Shown here: positions 7,566 to 14,871 of the stretch, piece after piece
Position numbering within the stretch: the stretch's first letter is position 1
Layout of the letters: each line of letters opens with the position of its first letter
NCBI GenBank assembly: GCA_007131745.1
Contig: SLPX01000378.1
Coordinates: forward strand, 1 to 19,308
Source: Myxococcales bacterium
GTDB lineage: Bacteria; Myxococcota; Polyangia; HGW-17; SLPX01
Direction of reading: 5' to 3'
DNA: 19,308 nt
Notes under the pieces: model-generated
Database searches by the model: none
Seen by the model: the letters and a program-made list of their open reading frames with translations, nothing else
What the model was told of the DNA's origin: nothing
Translations under genes and position numbers: made by a program

Positions 7566-8381
7566 ATGAACTCCAAGAACCCAAAATCAAAAAACGCAAA
7601 AAACGAAAAACCGGGAAAAGCCACATCCGGATCCAGAGCGAAGAACCCAAACAAGGGAGACAAAAAGAAGAATCCTGGAAAAGGGCCGAAACGACCTCCA
7701 CGCATGACAATAATCATGATTGTGGCAATCATTTCAGTCGCAGTTCTTGGGTGGTTTCTCGGCCGGTACGGCCCCCCTACATGGCCTTTGATCGCTTTTT
7801 TCAGCGCTGCCTTGTGGGGGCTTTGGTACCCCTCCCAACTTCTGCGCTCGGTCGACCAGCACAAAAACATCGCCAGGCAAGTTAACGACAAGAACTGGAA
7901 AGGGTATTCGCAGATACCGATCGCCGACATAGCAGCGGGGTTGCTTCTCATGGCGTGGATCGTGTTGCTTGGATTGAGTCTTAATCGCTACCCTCTGCCC
8001 TGGTTGCTGAGTTCGACCCTAGGGAGCCTTTGCGCTTCTTTGGGGATCATCCTGAGATCGGCATGGACCGGATGGCGCAAGGGTGTGCCCACGGTTCCGT
8101 ATGAACCTGATCCGCTTGAAAAGGCAATAAAGATAGCAGGGGATGAAAGGGGCAAGAGTTCCGTAGCGTTTTTCATCGCGCTTGTAGTGCTGCAGGCAGC
8201 TGCGGGGCAGGTTCTCCTGGGCGGAACTTTCGGCCATGTGTTGTTCGGGCGCATAACGGATCTCACACTGGGAGCGGTTCTGCTGGCTGCATCCGGAGCG
8301 GAAATAGTCATGCTCCTTGTAAATTTCCGCCTGCAACCAATCAAAAAAAGAGCGTCCGCCCTCCAAAAAGCCATGAAGTGA
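7566..8381 (+). CDS. Unknown six-helix membrane protein with Lys-rich N-terminus
   Basis: 271 residues; no family recognised. The first 46 residues are hydrophilic and rich in Lys, Asn, Pro and Gly, with many KNP/KNA repeats and a strong positive charge. About six hydrophobic helices follow: 47-66, 70-90, 118-138, 143-165, 198-220 and 230-253, and the protein ends in a basic tail. By the positive-inside rule the N-terminal tail should be cytoplasmic, where it could contact acidic lipid headgroups or nucleic acid; that is inference. The start is ATG 7566, with GGAAGG ending seven bases upstream; a longer TTG-initiated reading from 7521 has no ribosome site. The gene ends 11 bp before the stop of the convergent folE2. 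Confidence 0.75.
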   Translation: MNSKNPKSKNAKNEKPGKATSGSRAKNPNKGDKKKNPGKGPKRPPRMTIIMIVAIISVAVLGWFLGRYGPPTWPLIAFFSAALWGLWYPSQLLRSVDQHKNIARQVNDKNWKGYSQIPIADIAAGLLLMAWIVLLGLSLNRYPLPWLLSSTLGSLCASLGIILRSAWTGWRKGVPTVPYEPDPLEKAIKIAGDERGKSSVAFFIALVVLQAAAGQVLLGGTFGHVLFGRITDLTLGAVLLAASGAEIVMLLVNFRLQPIKKRASALQKAMK

Positions 8382-8392
8382 CCTGAAATAGA

Positions 8393-9211
8393 TCAATCCC
8401 TCTCATGGGATATATAGGCGAACGCGTTGTGGCTGTGAATCGACTCCATGTTTTCCGCTTCTATTGAAAAAAACCTGATGTTTTTATCCTTGATGAAAGC
8501 TTTGGCTACATTCCTGACGAGATCTTCCACGAACACCGGATTATCATAAGATTTTTCTGTGACGTATTTTTCGTCCACACGCTTCAACACCGAATAAATT
8601 TGGCAAGACGCAGCGGTTTCCACGGCCGCTATGATATCTTCTATCCAGAACATTTTGCGGAATCTCACTGCAACTTTCACAATCCCCCTCTGATTGTGAG
8701 CGCCGCGACTGCTTATTTCCTTGGAGCATGGGCATAGAGTCATAACAGGGACTTCCACTTCCGCTCCTATGTCAACCCGGGCGTCCCGTGAGGAAGAAGG
8801 AGCGGATCCAAGCAAACGACAATTATAAGCGACCAAGCCCTCCACTCCTGAAACCGGCGCGGCCTTCTTGATGAAATACGGGAACTCGATCTCCAGGTGA
8901 GCAGCTTCAGCGTCCAACCTCTTCTTCATTTCTTTCAGAAGAATCGGTATAGATTCCACTGTTATCGGCTCGCAATGTTCGTTCAACAGTTCCATGAATC
9001 GGCTCATGTGGGTTCCCTTGAACTGATGCGGCAAACTCACCGACATGGCGATTCGCGCCACCGTGGACTGTACTCCGTTGGCCTTGTCCAGCACCTTTAT
9101 GGGGAACTGAATCCCTCTCACCCCGACCCGATCGATTCCTATGGCTCGATCGTCCGGCCGGTTTTGGACATCCGCAAGTCCTGTCGAAAAATCGTTCGTT
9201 GTTTTGCTCAT
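8393..9211 (-). CDS. folE2: GTP cyclohydrolase I, FolE2 type
   Basis: 272 residues, typical of FolE2 (GTP cyclohydrolase IB), which converts GTP to 7,8-dihydroneopterin triphosphate, the first step of tetrahydrofolate synthesis and a branch point to queuosine. Family motifs are present in order: DVQNRPDDRAIGIDRVGV (14-31), LCPCSKEIS (159-167) holding the active-site cysteine region, GAHNQRG (170-176), KYVTEKSYDNPVFVEDLVR (215-233) and HSHNAFA (259-265). FolE2 does not require zinc specifically and in many bacteria is switched on by Zur when zinc is low. Here the upstream region shows no clear Zur box, so it may be the only such enzyme in this genome. ATG 9211 is preceded by GGAGAG. No other folate or queuosine gene is adjacent. 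Confidence 0.96.
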   Translation of the reverse strand: MSKTTNDFSTGLADVQNRPDDRAIGIDRVGVRGIQFPIKVLDKANGVQSTVARIAMSVSLPHQFKGTHMSRFMELLNEHCEPITVESIPILLKEMKKRLDAEAAHLEIEFPYFIKKAAPVSGVEGLVAYNCRLLGSAPSSSRDARVDIGAEVEVPVMTLCPCSKEISSRGAHNQRGIVKVAVRFRKMFWIEDIIAAVETAASCQIYSVLKRVDEKYVTEKSYDNPVFVEDLVRNVAKAFIKDKNIRFFSIEAENMESIHSHNAFAYISHERD

Positions 9212-9277
9212 AGTTCTCTCCGGTGGGCTTTTCTATCCCACAATGTCGAAAGAGACACAACCCCTCATGCACCCAAC

Positions 9278-9283
9278 ATTATA
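9278..9283 (-). promoter_or_regulatory. Candidate -10 box of folE2
   Basis: A perfect TATAAT is read on the minus strand 66 bp upstream of the folE2 ATG. The best upstream hexamer, TTGGTC, lies 19 bp away, so the -35 element is weak and badly spaced. The call rests on the -10 box and its placement alone. Confidence 0.3.
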
Positions 9284-9318
9284 AGGATCCCGCCAATCGT
9301 GCGACCAAGCGGAACAGC

Positions 9319-9347
9319 TTGACATACCTTGAAACCCAGTGTAGTAA
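9319..9347 (+). promoter_or_regulatory. Candidate promoter of the lipoprotein gene
   Basis: A perfect -35 TTGACA (9319-9324) is followed after 17 bp by TAGTAA (9342-9347), a weak -10 with three of six matches. The -10 falls inside the left arm of a perfect 10-bp inverted repeat. This could be an operator-controlled promoter whose weak -10 requires an activator, or the apparent -10 may be fortuitous. Confidence 0.35.
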
Positions 9348-9366
9348 CTCTTTGTTGAGTTACTAC
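9341..9366 (+). promoter_or_regulatory. Perfect 10-bp inverted repeat just upstream of the lipoprotein RBS
   Basis: GTAGTAACTC (9341-9350), loop TTTGTT, and GAGTTACTAC (9357-9366) form an exact 26-bp palindromic element. It ends six bases before the AGGAG ribosome site (9373-9377). No T-run follows, so it is not an intrinsic terminator. It may be a dimeric-repressor operator or a 5'-leader hairpin shielding or protecting the mRNA. Confidence 0.6.
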
Positions 9367-9383
9367 TGCTCAAGGAGTCAATA

Positions 9384-10250
9384 ATGAAAATTTCGGGAAA
9401 ACCCGCTGTAATCATCATTTTCGGAGCGCTGTTTTTAACCTCGTGCCACCATGCTCCGGAAGAAGACCTTGGCTATGATGACACCTCATCTGCCATGGTT
9501 ATGGAAAGCACCGGGCCGCTGCCTTCAGACGCTGATTTATCAACGCCTCCCAGTGCATCAGTTCAATTCGCAGACGATTGGCGGATTCTCTCTTTCGATA
9601 CAATGTACCATGGTGCCGACCTGACGGTCACTGTAGATCCGACCCGGTTTCCGGCGTGCGGCACATGGGGTGAGATCACTATTTTCATCCGCGCTGAAAA
9701 CGGAGACATCAGGGAATTTTCTATCGCAGAAGGTTATCCAGGCGGCTACCGCTGGGGCTCAGCCGAGCTTCCATTATCAGGCGAGTCCACCGAAGTATGG
9801 CTCCGAGCTATGAACGAAGACGGATGCCTGGAATGGGACAGCGATTACGGCAGAAATTACCTTTTCCAACTGCGTCCATGGAACCCCGTAAGAATCCGGT
9901 TCAACTCAGACTGGACTGAAAGGGTCGAAGGCCGGATAGACGACGATTCAGTGCTTGTGCTGGACTACGACTGGGATCGCCTGCCATGGTGCCGGATTAT
10001 TTACAGGGGTTTTCCCGGCTGGAACATCATTGCACACGGTCGCTTCGATACCGGAGAGCGGTTCGCCCAAAGCATTGTGGGCCGCCCTTCTCCATCTGAA
10101 ATCGAACACAGGCTGGCGGTTGTGGAAATACCAGGTGGAGCGAGAGGGGTGGAGATCTGGTTTGAAAACAAACAATATCCTCCTACATGTCAGGCATGGG
10201 ACAGCGACTACGGCAACAACTATCATTTTTCCATCGAACCCGCACTTTGA
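9384..10250 (+). CDS. Lipoprotein with two tandem DUF6209-like domains
   Basis: 288 residues. A short basic N-terminus and hydrophobic helix end in the lipobox LTSC (18-21), so Cys21 should be lipidated; the +2 residue is His, not Asp, which favours the outer membrane by the E. coli rule. Residues 22-57 are an acidic Ser/Pro-rich tether. Two copies of one domain follow (about 58-165 and 168-286). Each begins with a strand ending in DW, has a Cys after a Pro-rich turn (Cys92, Cys203), a strand with VWL or IWF, and ends in the signature C-x(2)-WDSDYG-x-NY-x-F (148-161 and 269-282). The paired cysteines of each copy probably form a disulphide. The pattern recalls the DUF6209 family of myxobacteria; I recognise it from memory only. 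The AGGAG site lies six bases before ATG 9384. Function unknown. Confidence 0.82.
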   Translation: MKISGKPAVIIIFGALFLTSCHHAPEEDLGYDDTSSAMVMESTGPLPSDADLSTPPSASVQFADDWRILSFDTMYHGADLTVTVDPTRFPACGTWGEITIFIRAENGDIREFSIAEGYPGGYRWGSAELPLSGESTEVWLRAMNEDGCLEWDSDYGRNYLFQLRPWNPVRIRFNSDWTERVEGRIDDDSVLVLDYDWDRLPWCRIIYRGFPGWNIIAHGRFDTGERFAQSIVGRPSPSEIEHRLAVVEIPGGARGVEIWFENKQYPPTCQAWDSDYGNNYHFSIEPAL

Positions 10251-10488
10251 AAAACCCTTGATGAGATCATCAATGTTCCCTCCAAAAAATCCACCAAATC
10301 CTCGACCCCCAAGGCTTTTTCTTTAAGCGTTCTATCCGGGTTTCTTTTTTCAAGCGGCACGAAACAGGAATATACTCCGTATAAAACCGTATATGTCTCA
10401 TGGTCGTAATCGCATTACTGTACTTATGGAAAACAAAGGTATAAAAATTGACACTGTAGGATAAAGAATCAGATTCAAGGGACCCGCC
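10251..10488. other. AT-rich intergenic region before the triple-repeat gene
   Basis: 238 bp without a gene. It holds a palindrome TTGATGA-GA-TCATCAA (10258-10273) directly after the lipoprotein stop, and a cluster of short TATA-rich repeats around 10370-10398 (ATATAC, CCGTATA, CCGTATAT). TATAAA boxes are at 10380-10385 and 10440-10445, and TTGACA at 10448-10453. None forms a properly spaced pair, so no promoter is assigned. Confidence 0.5.
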
Positions 10489-12498
10489 ATGCACGCAAAA
10501 CGAATTTACAGAACAAATCAAACCATGCAAAACCTGTTTGTACTGTTAGGACTGGTAACAGCCTGCTTGTCAACACTGAGGCCGTCTGTTGCACGGGCAG
10601 GCGGATGGCAAAGCATCGGCGATCCACCCGAATCGATATCTATGCAGGAAGTCCAACGGCTGATGAAAGCCGACGGACTGAAGAACCAAGCAGAACTGCT
10701 GAAATACCCCTACCTTGTAAGGATTGCCATAACCGACACCGGGGGCGGCACATCGAATCACTCGGAAGTGGCTGTGCGTTTCCGTTGGATCCCGCAAAGA
10801 GCATACGCCAGGGCCTGGTGCGACCGCATGGAAAGAAACCGAGCACAGCTAGGTGCATACGCTGATTGCAAGGTACCCGAATCCGATGGATCGGTGAGAC
10901 CTGTCGGCCGCAGTTGCCCCGTCATGTACAACGCAAGGGGTTTTGTCGACGTCACCAAAGCGTTCACGGATCGCAACATGGTGTTTATTCATGACCCGGC
11001 ACGTCCCAATCGAGGCAATACCATTTTGTGGGCCGCATCGGATAAGCCCCAGACGAACATGTGGTACTACGTTTTCGAAGGAGTGGGCGATGTGCGTTTC
11101 GGCTTCGGCTCGATCACCATGCGGCAGTTCCATGTCGAAGAAAAAGAAGATCCTTCGCCTGATCCCGAGCCGCCCGTTTCGCCCGAGAGAATCCGTCCAC
11201 ATGATCAGCCGCCGGATGAAGAACCGGTGGTAACCGAAGTTCGACCCGAACCGCATCACTGGCGAAATCACGACGAAGCACACAAACCCGTTCCCAGATC
11301 CGCCCTGGCCGAAAGGATGCGCTCGGACGGAGTGCCCAATCCTGAACACCTGCTTGGCTTTCCGTACCTCGTCAGGCTGCACATCGACAAGACGGGAGGC
11401 GGCTCGGCGTCATACAGCGAAGTGCTCGTGAAATTTTCGTCCTTACCCAAAAGAGCTTTAGGCAAGGCGTGGGCCGATAGAAAGGAAGTATCACGCGCCC
11501 AGATGGGCGCCCCTGGAGAATGCCGTAGACGAGCGGATGCCAAAGGGGCAATGAGAAGAACCCATTTGTGCCCGGTTCATTTCAGCGGTCTTGGCTGGAG
11601 AAACCTCCGGCAGGCTTTCACTAGCGAAACAATGCTTTTTACAAACAATCCAAACAACCCCAACCGCGGCGGAACCCTTATCTGGGCAGCATTCAATAAG
11701 CCGCAAGATGACCTGGCTCATAAGATCCCGGACTCAATCTCAGGCACATCCTTCGGACTGGGGAAGGTGTCCGTCCGGAAGTACCGGCTGAAAGACACTT
11801 TGGACCAAGTGAAAGAAAGAACCGCCCCCACCAGAGATCCCTGGAAATCTCACGCCATAAGAACTGAAAAGGTCGCGGCTCATCAGTTGGCGGGATTCCT
11901 TCGCAAAGAAGGGCTGAAAGCATTTGCTCCACTGTCCCGTTATCGTTACCTCGTGATCGTAGATTTGAGAAACACGGGCGGAGGAACCGGCAGAAGATCG
12001 GAAATAGGATTGCGGTTCAGCTCTCCGGCAAGAATGGTCCTGGGGCGAGCATGGGCGGACGACAAGGCAATGGGCCGAGCTCAAATAGGCGGGATGAATG
12101 AGTGCAGGACCGGAGTTCATGAAAACCTCCCTCCGGGCTGGCGCACCTGCCCGGTGCACTTCAACAACTTGGGATGGAGAGATCTTTCGTCCGGACTGTC
12201 GGGAAAAAATGAAGTTCTGCTGATCAACCAGCCTCAGAATTCAAACCGTGCAAACACCTTACTGGTATTCGGGTTCGACAAGGATCCCGGCACGATCATG
12301 GTGAGAGAATTCAGAAAAGCCGGCCGGTACACTCTGGGGACGGGGAGAATGCAGATAAGAAAACTACATGTACTTCCCAGGGGTCACCACAGAGAACACC
12401 CGCATCAACGAGGGCCCTACAGACATCATGATGACGACGACCGGTTCGACGATGACGACTACGACGACTACGACGATTACGACGATTACGACGATTAA
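10489..12498 (+). CDS. Secreted triple-repeat protein with His- and Asp/Tyr-rich tail
   Basis: 669 residues; no known family recognised. Residues 1-37 look like a Sec signal peptide (hydrophobic core 14-30, cut after ARA). Three homologous domains follow at about 52-216, 270-434 and 462-628. Each starts with an amphipathic helix, then YLVRI-type strand and TGGG (84, 302, 496), SEV/SEI (92, 310, 504), RAQ (118, 336, 530), a Cys pair (127/143, 345/361, 539/554) with CPVxF-like context, and a (P/S)NRxNT turn (173, 391, 585). Pro-rich charged linkers separate them. The tail has HHREHPH, then HHDDDD and repeated DDY to the C-terminus, giving a strongly acidic end likely to bind divalent cations. 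AAGGGA precedes ATG 10489. It lies downstream of the lipoprotein on the same strand. A surface, matrix or mineral-binding role is inference. Confidence 0.85.
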   Translation: MHAKRIYRTNQTMQNLFVLLGLVTACLSTLRPSVARAGGWQSIGDPPESISMQEVQRLMKADGLKNQAELLKYPYLVRIAITDTGGGTSNHSEVAVRFRWIPQRAYARAWCDRMERNRAQLGAYADCKVPESDGSVRPVGRSCPVMYNARGFVDVTKAFTDRNMVFIHDPARPNRGNTILWAASDKPQTNMWYYVFEGVGDVRFGFGSITMRQFHVEEKEDPSPDPEPPVSPERIRPHDQPPDEEPVVTEVRPEPHHWRNHDEAHKPVPRSALAERMRSDGVPNPEHLLGFPYLVRLHIDKTGGGSASYSEVLVKFSSLPKRALGKAWADRKEVSRAQMGAPGECRRRADAKGAMRRTHLCPVHFSGLGWRNLRQAFTSETMLFTNNPNNPNRGGTLIWAAFNKPQDDLAHKIPDSISGTSFGLGKVSVRKYRLKDTLDQVKERTAPTRDPWKSHAIRTEKVAAHQLAGFLRKEGLKAFAPLSRYRYLVIVDLRNTGGGTGRRSEIGLRFSSPARMVLGRAWADDKAMGRAQIGGMNECRTGVHENLPPGWRTCPVHFNNLGWRDLSSGLSGKNEVLLINQPQNSNRANTLLVFGFDKDPGTIMVREFRKAGRYTLGTGRMQIRKLHVLPRGHHREHPHQRGPYRHHDDDDRFDDDDYDDYDDYDDYDD

Positions 12499-12513
12499 GA
12501 CGATTAAGACGAT
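12454..12513 (+). repeat. 9-bp tandem repeat crossing the stop codon
   Basis: Six full units of GACGAYTAM (12454-12507) plus a 6-bp partial unit (12508-12513). The first four end in TAC (Tyr); units five and six end in TAA. The reading frame matches the unit, so unit five supplies the stop codon (12496-12498), and two more units lie beyond it in the same frame. The coding units give the (DDY)n tail of the secreted protein. Confidence 0.93.
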
Positions 12514-12588
12514 ATCTCGCGTTGACTCACATTTTTTCTCTTACCGATCAGATCCCCGTGACTGTGCGGATTTGGATTTCCAAAAAAA

Positions 12589-14667
12589 TCAAGGCAACCA
12601 AAAGGTTCCCGGGAGCCCTATTCCGATTCCACCGGCCTTCCACGCAGCAACGAAACTAACCGCCGCGGCGTACGACCCTCCCTTTACCGCCATTTCTTCA
12701 AGTGAAATAAAGCCGGACCGATCTGAACCCTCGCCGGCAAACACCATGTTGCCTGAATTCAACCCGGCAATATAAACCCGTTTCGTTTGGGGATTCTTGG
12801 AAAACGCCGGATCATCCGAACGAACGACGGAATCCGGGTCGGGCGAAACCTGTACGGAAAATAATTTATCATGGTTCTGAACTTGATCAGCTACAAGCGC
12901 GGCAGCGGATCGCTGGAGATCTCTCAGAGCAGCGGACAATCTCTCTCGGGCCTCACCGAGGTTTTCGAGTAAATTTCGGCTGGAAACCATATAATCATCC
13001 AGATGGCCCACGAACCAACCGTGCCTTCGTCGAATCGTGGAGTGTTCAAACCTGTCAGCCCCGTTGGTCACGATTGAAAAAGCCAGGCGGTTTCCCTCTC
13101 CATTGAACATGAATCCCGAAAGCGCGCTTATTCCTCTCAACGTACCGGTCTTCCCGATCAACCGGGAATTGAGATCCAGATAGGTCATTCTTCTGCGCAA
13201 CGTTCCGTCCCTGTGCGCCACTGCAAGAGATTCTTTAAAGAGGCTGGAAATTTTCCCCGAATTATCGCAAACCCAAAAACTTCTTCCACCCGAAACCCGG
13301 GGGGGACAGGCTGTCGGCATGCGATAACCGCCGGCCACACGTAGCACGCGCATGATCTGTCGGGCTGAAATGCGGGTTTTATACGACAACCCTGAACCCG
13401 TATCCAATACGATGTCCCGGGTATCGATTCCAGTACGCCAGACCAGCCACCGTTTCATGGCCGCCACCCCTTTATTCATGCAGGACCGCCCACCGTAAAC
13501 GTATGCGCCCAAAGTAGCCGTCAAGCTGTCGGCCAGATAGTTATCGCTCGACTTGTTAATTATCGCTGCAAGCTCAGCCATTGTCATGGAACGGTGTACC
13601 GACAATTTCTGCCGATCTTGTGAGCCATCCCCAAATACCGGAAAGCTCCGCCCGCCCAATCTGATATTCCCCGCCAACTCGATCCCGTTGCTTTCCAACA
13701 CTTCCAATAAAACTTCCGCTGTACGCACGTACGAATTGTCGATTTCCGGAGAAAACCTAACCATTGCGCCGGAACGGATGGTACCGGATACCACGATCTT
13801 CCCCAGGAATCCGTTTTCCTCCGGGTTGTCGGATTCCAATTCAAGCTTGGTCTTCACATCCCCCTCTGTGCCGGCTTTTATTCCAACGCGGCTCTCGAAA
13901 CTCAAATAGGAAGGCATGCCGGAGACAAGAGCCTGGGCCACCGGAGCGCGTCCTTCCGCAGACTCACCCTCATCAAGTTCGCCGCGGGAAAATCTCCGTG
14001 AGGGTCTGCCGAACACGACCAAATCAAGCTTCAGGTTATCTCCTCGGGCAAGCAACGCGCCGGGGCTCAAAAACAAGTCTCCGTGAATCCTTTTTATCCC
14101 GGCTTCCGCCAGTTCTTTCACCATGTTTTCCAGGTCACCGGCTTCCAAAGTCGGATCGCCGGAACCCTCAAGGTAAAGATCCCTTATTCCGCTCTTTCCT
14201 TTTCTGTCTCCTCCAAAAAAAGTTTCATACCGCCAGTCGGGGCCGAAAGCATCCAGAGCCGCGGCCGTGGCAATAAGCTTCACATTTGAGGCCGGATTCA
14301 AAAGCTTGTCTACATTGTGTTCTAATATGGGCTTGCCGGTATGTGCATCCACAACATACACGGCCGTGACCCCGCTTCTTAGAACAGGATCCCGAAACAG
14401 ACTCTCCACATTTCTCCTGAAATCATCGCCCGCGGCCGGCAGTTCATTTGTCAAGGAGCGAACTTTATTTCGTGCTTTGTTGACTGCACTGGAAAGTTTT
14501 GCATGTTCGGAAATAAGTTCTTTTTTAGTATTTCCGCGCGGATCCACAAGGCTGTGTCCCCCCTTTTCCATTTCCGGTTCAATGGATCTACCCACTCCGA
14601 CCGCAGGAGTCTGCCTCATCAATCCAACAAGAAACAGCAAAAGACTTATGCCCAATACCCTTTTCAT
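12589..14667 (-). CDS. dacB: D-alanyl-D-alanine carboxypeptidase/endopeptidase, PBP4 (S13) type
   Basis: 692 residues, exported (signal helix 3-16). Peptidase family S13 enzymes trim stem peptides and open peptide cross-links of peptidoglycan in the periplasm. The three active-site motifs are intact: SNVK at 127-130 (SxxK), SDN at 374-376 (SxN) and KTG at 506-508. Other family marks are PASNVKL, LYLEGSGDPTL (164-174), DTGSGLS and GKTGTLRGISALSGF. The inserted domains between SxxK and SxN are present. Two oddities: a charged helical segment before the catalytic domain (46-90), and about 130 residues after the normal end, including a probable coiled coil (567-597) and a tail I cannot assign. 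ATG 14667 is preceded by GGGAGGT. A perfect promoter lies about 130 bp upstream. Confidence 0.95.
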   Translation of the reverse strand: MKRVLGISLLLFLVGLMRQTPAVGVGRSIEPEMEKGGHSLVDPRGNTKKELISEHAKLSSAVNKARNKVRSLTNELPAAGDDFRRNVESLFRDPVLRSGVTAVYVVDAHTGKPILEHNVDKLLNPASNVKLIATAAALDAFGPDWRYETFFGGDRKGKSGIRDLYLEGSGDPTLEAGDLENMVKELAEAGIKRIHGDLFLSPGALLARGDNLKLDLVVFGRPSRRFSRGELDEGESAEGRAPVAQALVSGMPSYLSFESRVGIKAGTEGDVKTKLELESDNPEENGFLGKIVVSGTIRSGAMVRFSPEIDNSYVRTAEVLLEVLESNGIELAGNIRLGGRSFPVFGDGSQDRQKLSVHRSMTMAELAAIINKSSDNYLADSLTATLGAYVYGGRSCMNKGVAAMKRWLVWRTGIDTRDIVLDTGSGLSYKTRISARQIMRVLRVAGGYRMPTACPPRVSGGRSFWVCDNSGKISSLFKESLAVAHRDGTLRRRMTYLDLNSRLIGKTGTLRGISALSGFMFNGEGNRLAFSIVTNGADRFEHSTIRRRHGWFVGHLDDYMVSSRNLLENLGEARERLSAALRDLQRSAAALVADQVQNHDKLFSVQVSPDPDSVVRSDDPAFSKNPQTKRVYIAGLNSGNMVFAGEGSDRSGFISLEEMAVKGGSYAAAVSFVAAWKAGGIGIGLPGTFWLP

Positions 14668-14788
14668 ATACCTCCCTTCACCAAGATGACCTTCACTTCG
14701 ACTTCAAATATTCCTTTTTCAAAAAAAAGCCGATTGAATCAAAATACTTAGCAACAAAGTGTTGCATGCGAACAGGCCGATACCCGGC

Positions 14789-14809
14789 CTATATATCTAT
14801 TATATATAG
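14789..14809. promoter_or_regulatory. AT-rich inverted repeat over the dacB -10 box
   Basis: CTATATAT (14789-14796), loop CTATT and ATATATAG (14802-14809) form a perfect 8-bp inverted repeat that overlaps the -10 box and the predicted start of transcription. The position suits a repressor operator, but AT-rich palindromes also arise by chance around a -10 box. Confidence 0.4.
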
Positions 14810-14827
14810 AAACACCCAAGTTGTCAA
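14799..14827 (-). promoter_or_regulatory. Perfect-consensus sigma-70 promoter of dacB
   Basis: On the minus strand, TTGACA (14827-14822), a 17-bp spacer and TATAAT (14804-14799) match the consensus at all twelve positions and at the ideal spacing. Initiation would fall near 14792, giving a leader of about 125 nt before the dacB ATG. The -10 box lies within an inverted repeat, CTATATAT and ATATATAG (14789-14809). Confidence 0.8.
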
Positions 14828-14871
14828 AAGACCCCACCCTTTCTTAATATTAACAAATAGTTAGAGCATGC

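Noticed and set aside
7333..7569. Small plus-strand frame in the 7192-7565 gap
   Set aside because: It needs a TTG start, has no ribosome site and runs into the start of the six-helix gene; the composition looks non-coding.
10258..10273. Palindrome TTGATGA-GA-TCATCAA after the lipoprotein stop as a terminator
   Set aside because: The stem is AT-rich, the loop is too tight and no T-run follows.
10448..10453. TTGACA as the -35 of the triple-repeat gene
   Set aside because: No -10 box lies 16-18 bp downstream; the bases there are part of GAATCAGATTC just before the ribosome site.
12368..12775. Plus-strand frame with Thr/Met repeats over the end of the triple-repeat gene
   Set aside because: It is the GACGAY repeat read in another frame, running into DNA antisense to dacB; no start signal.
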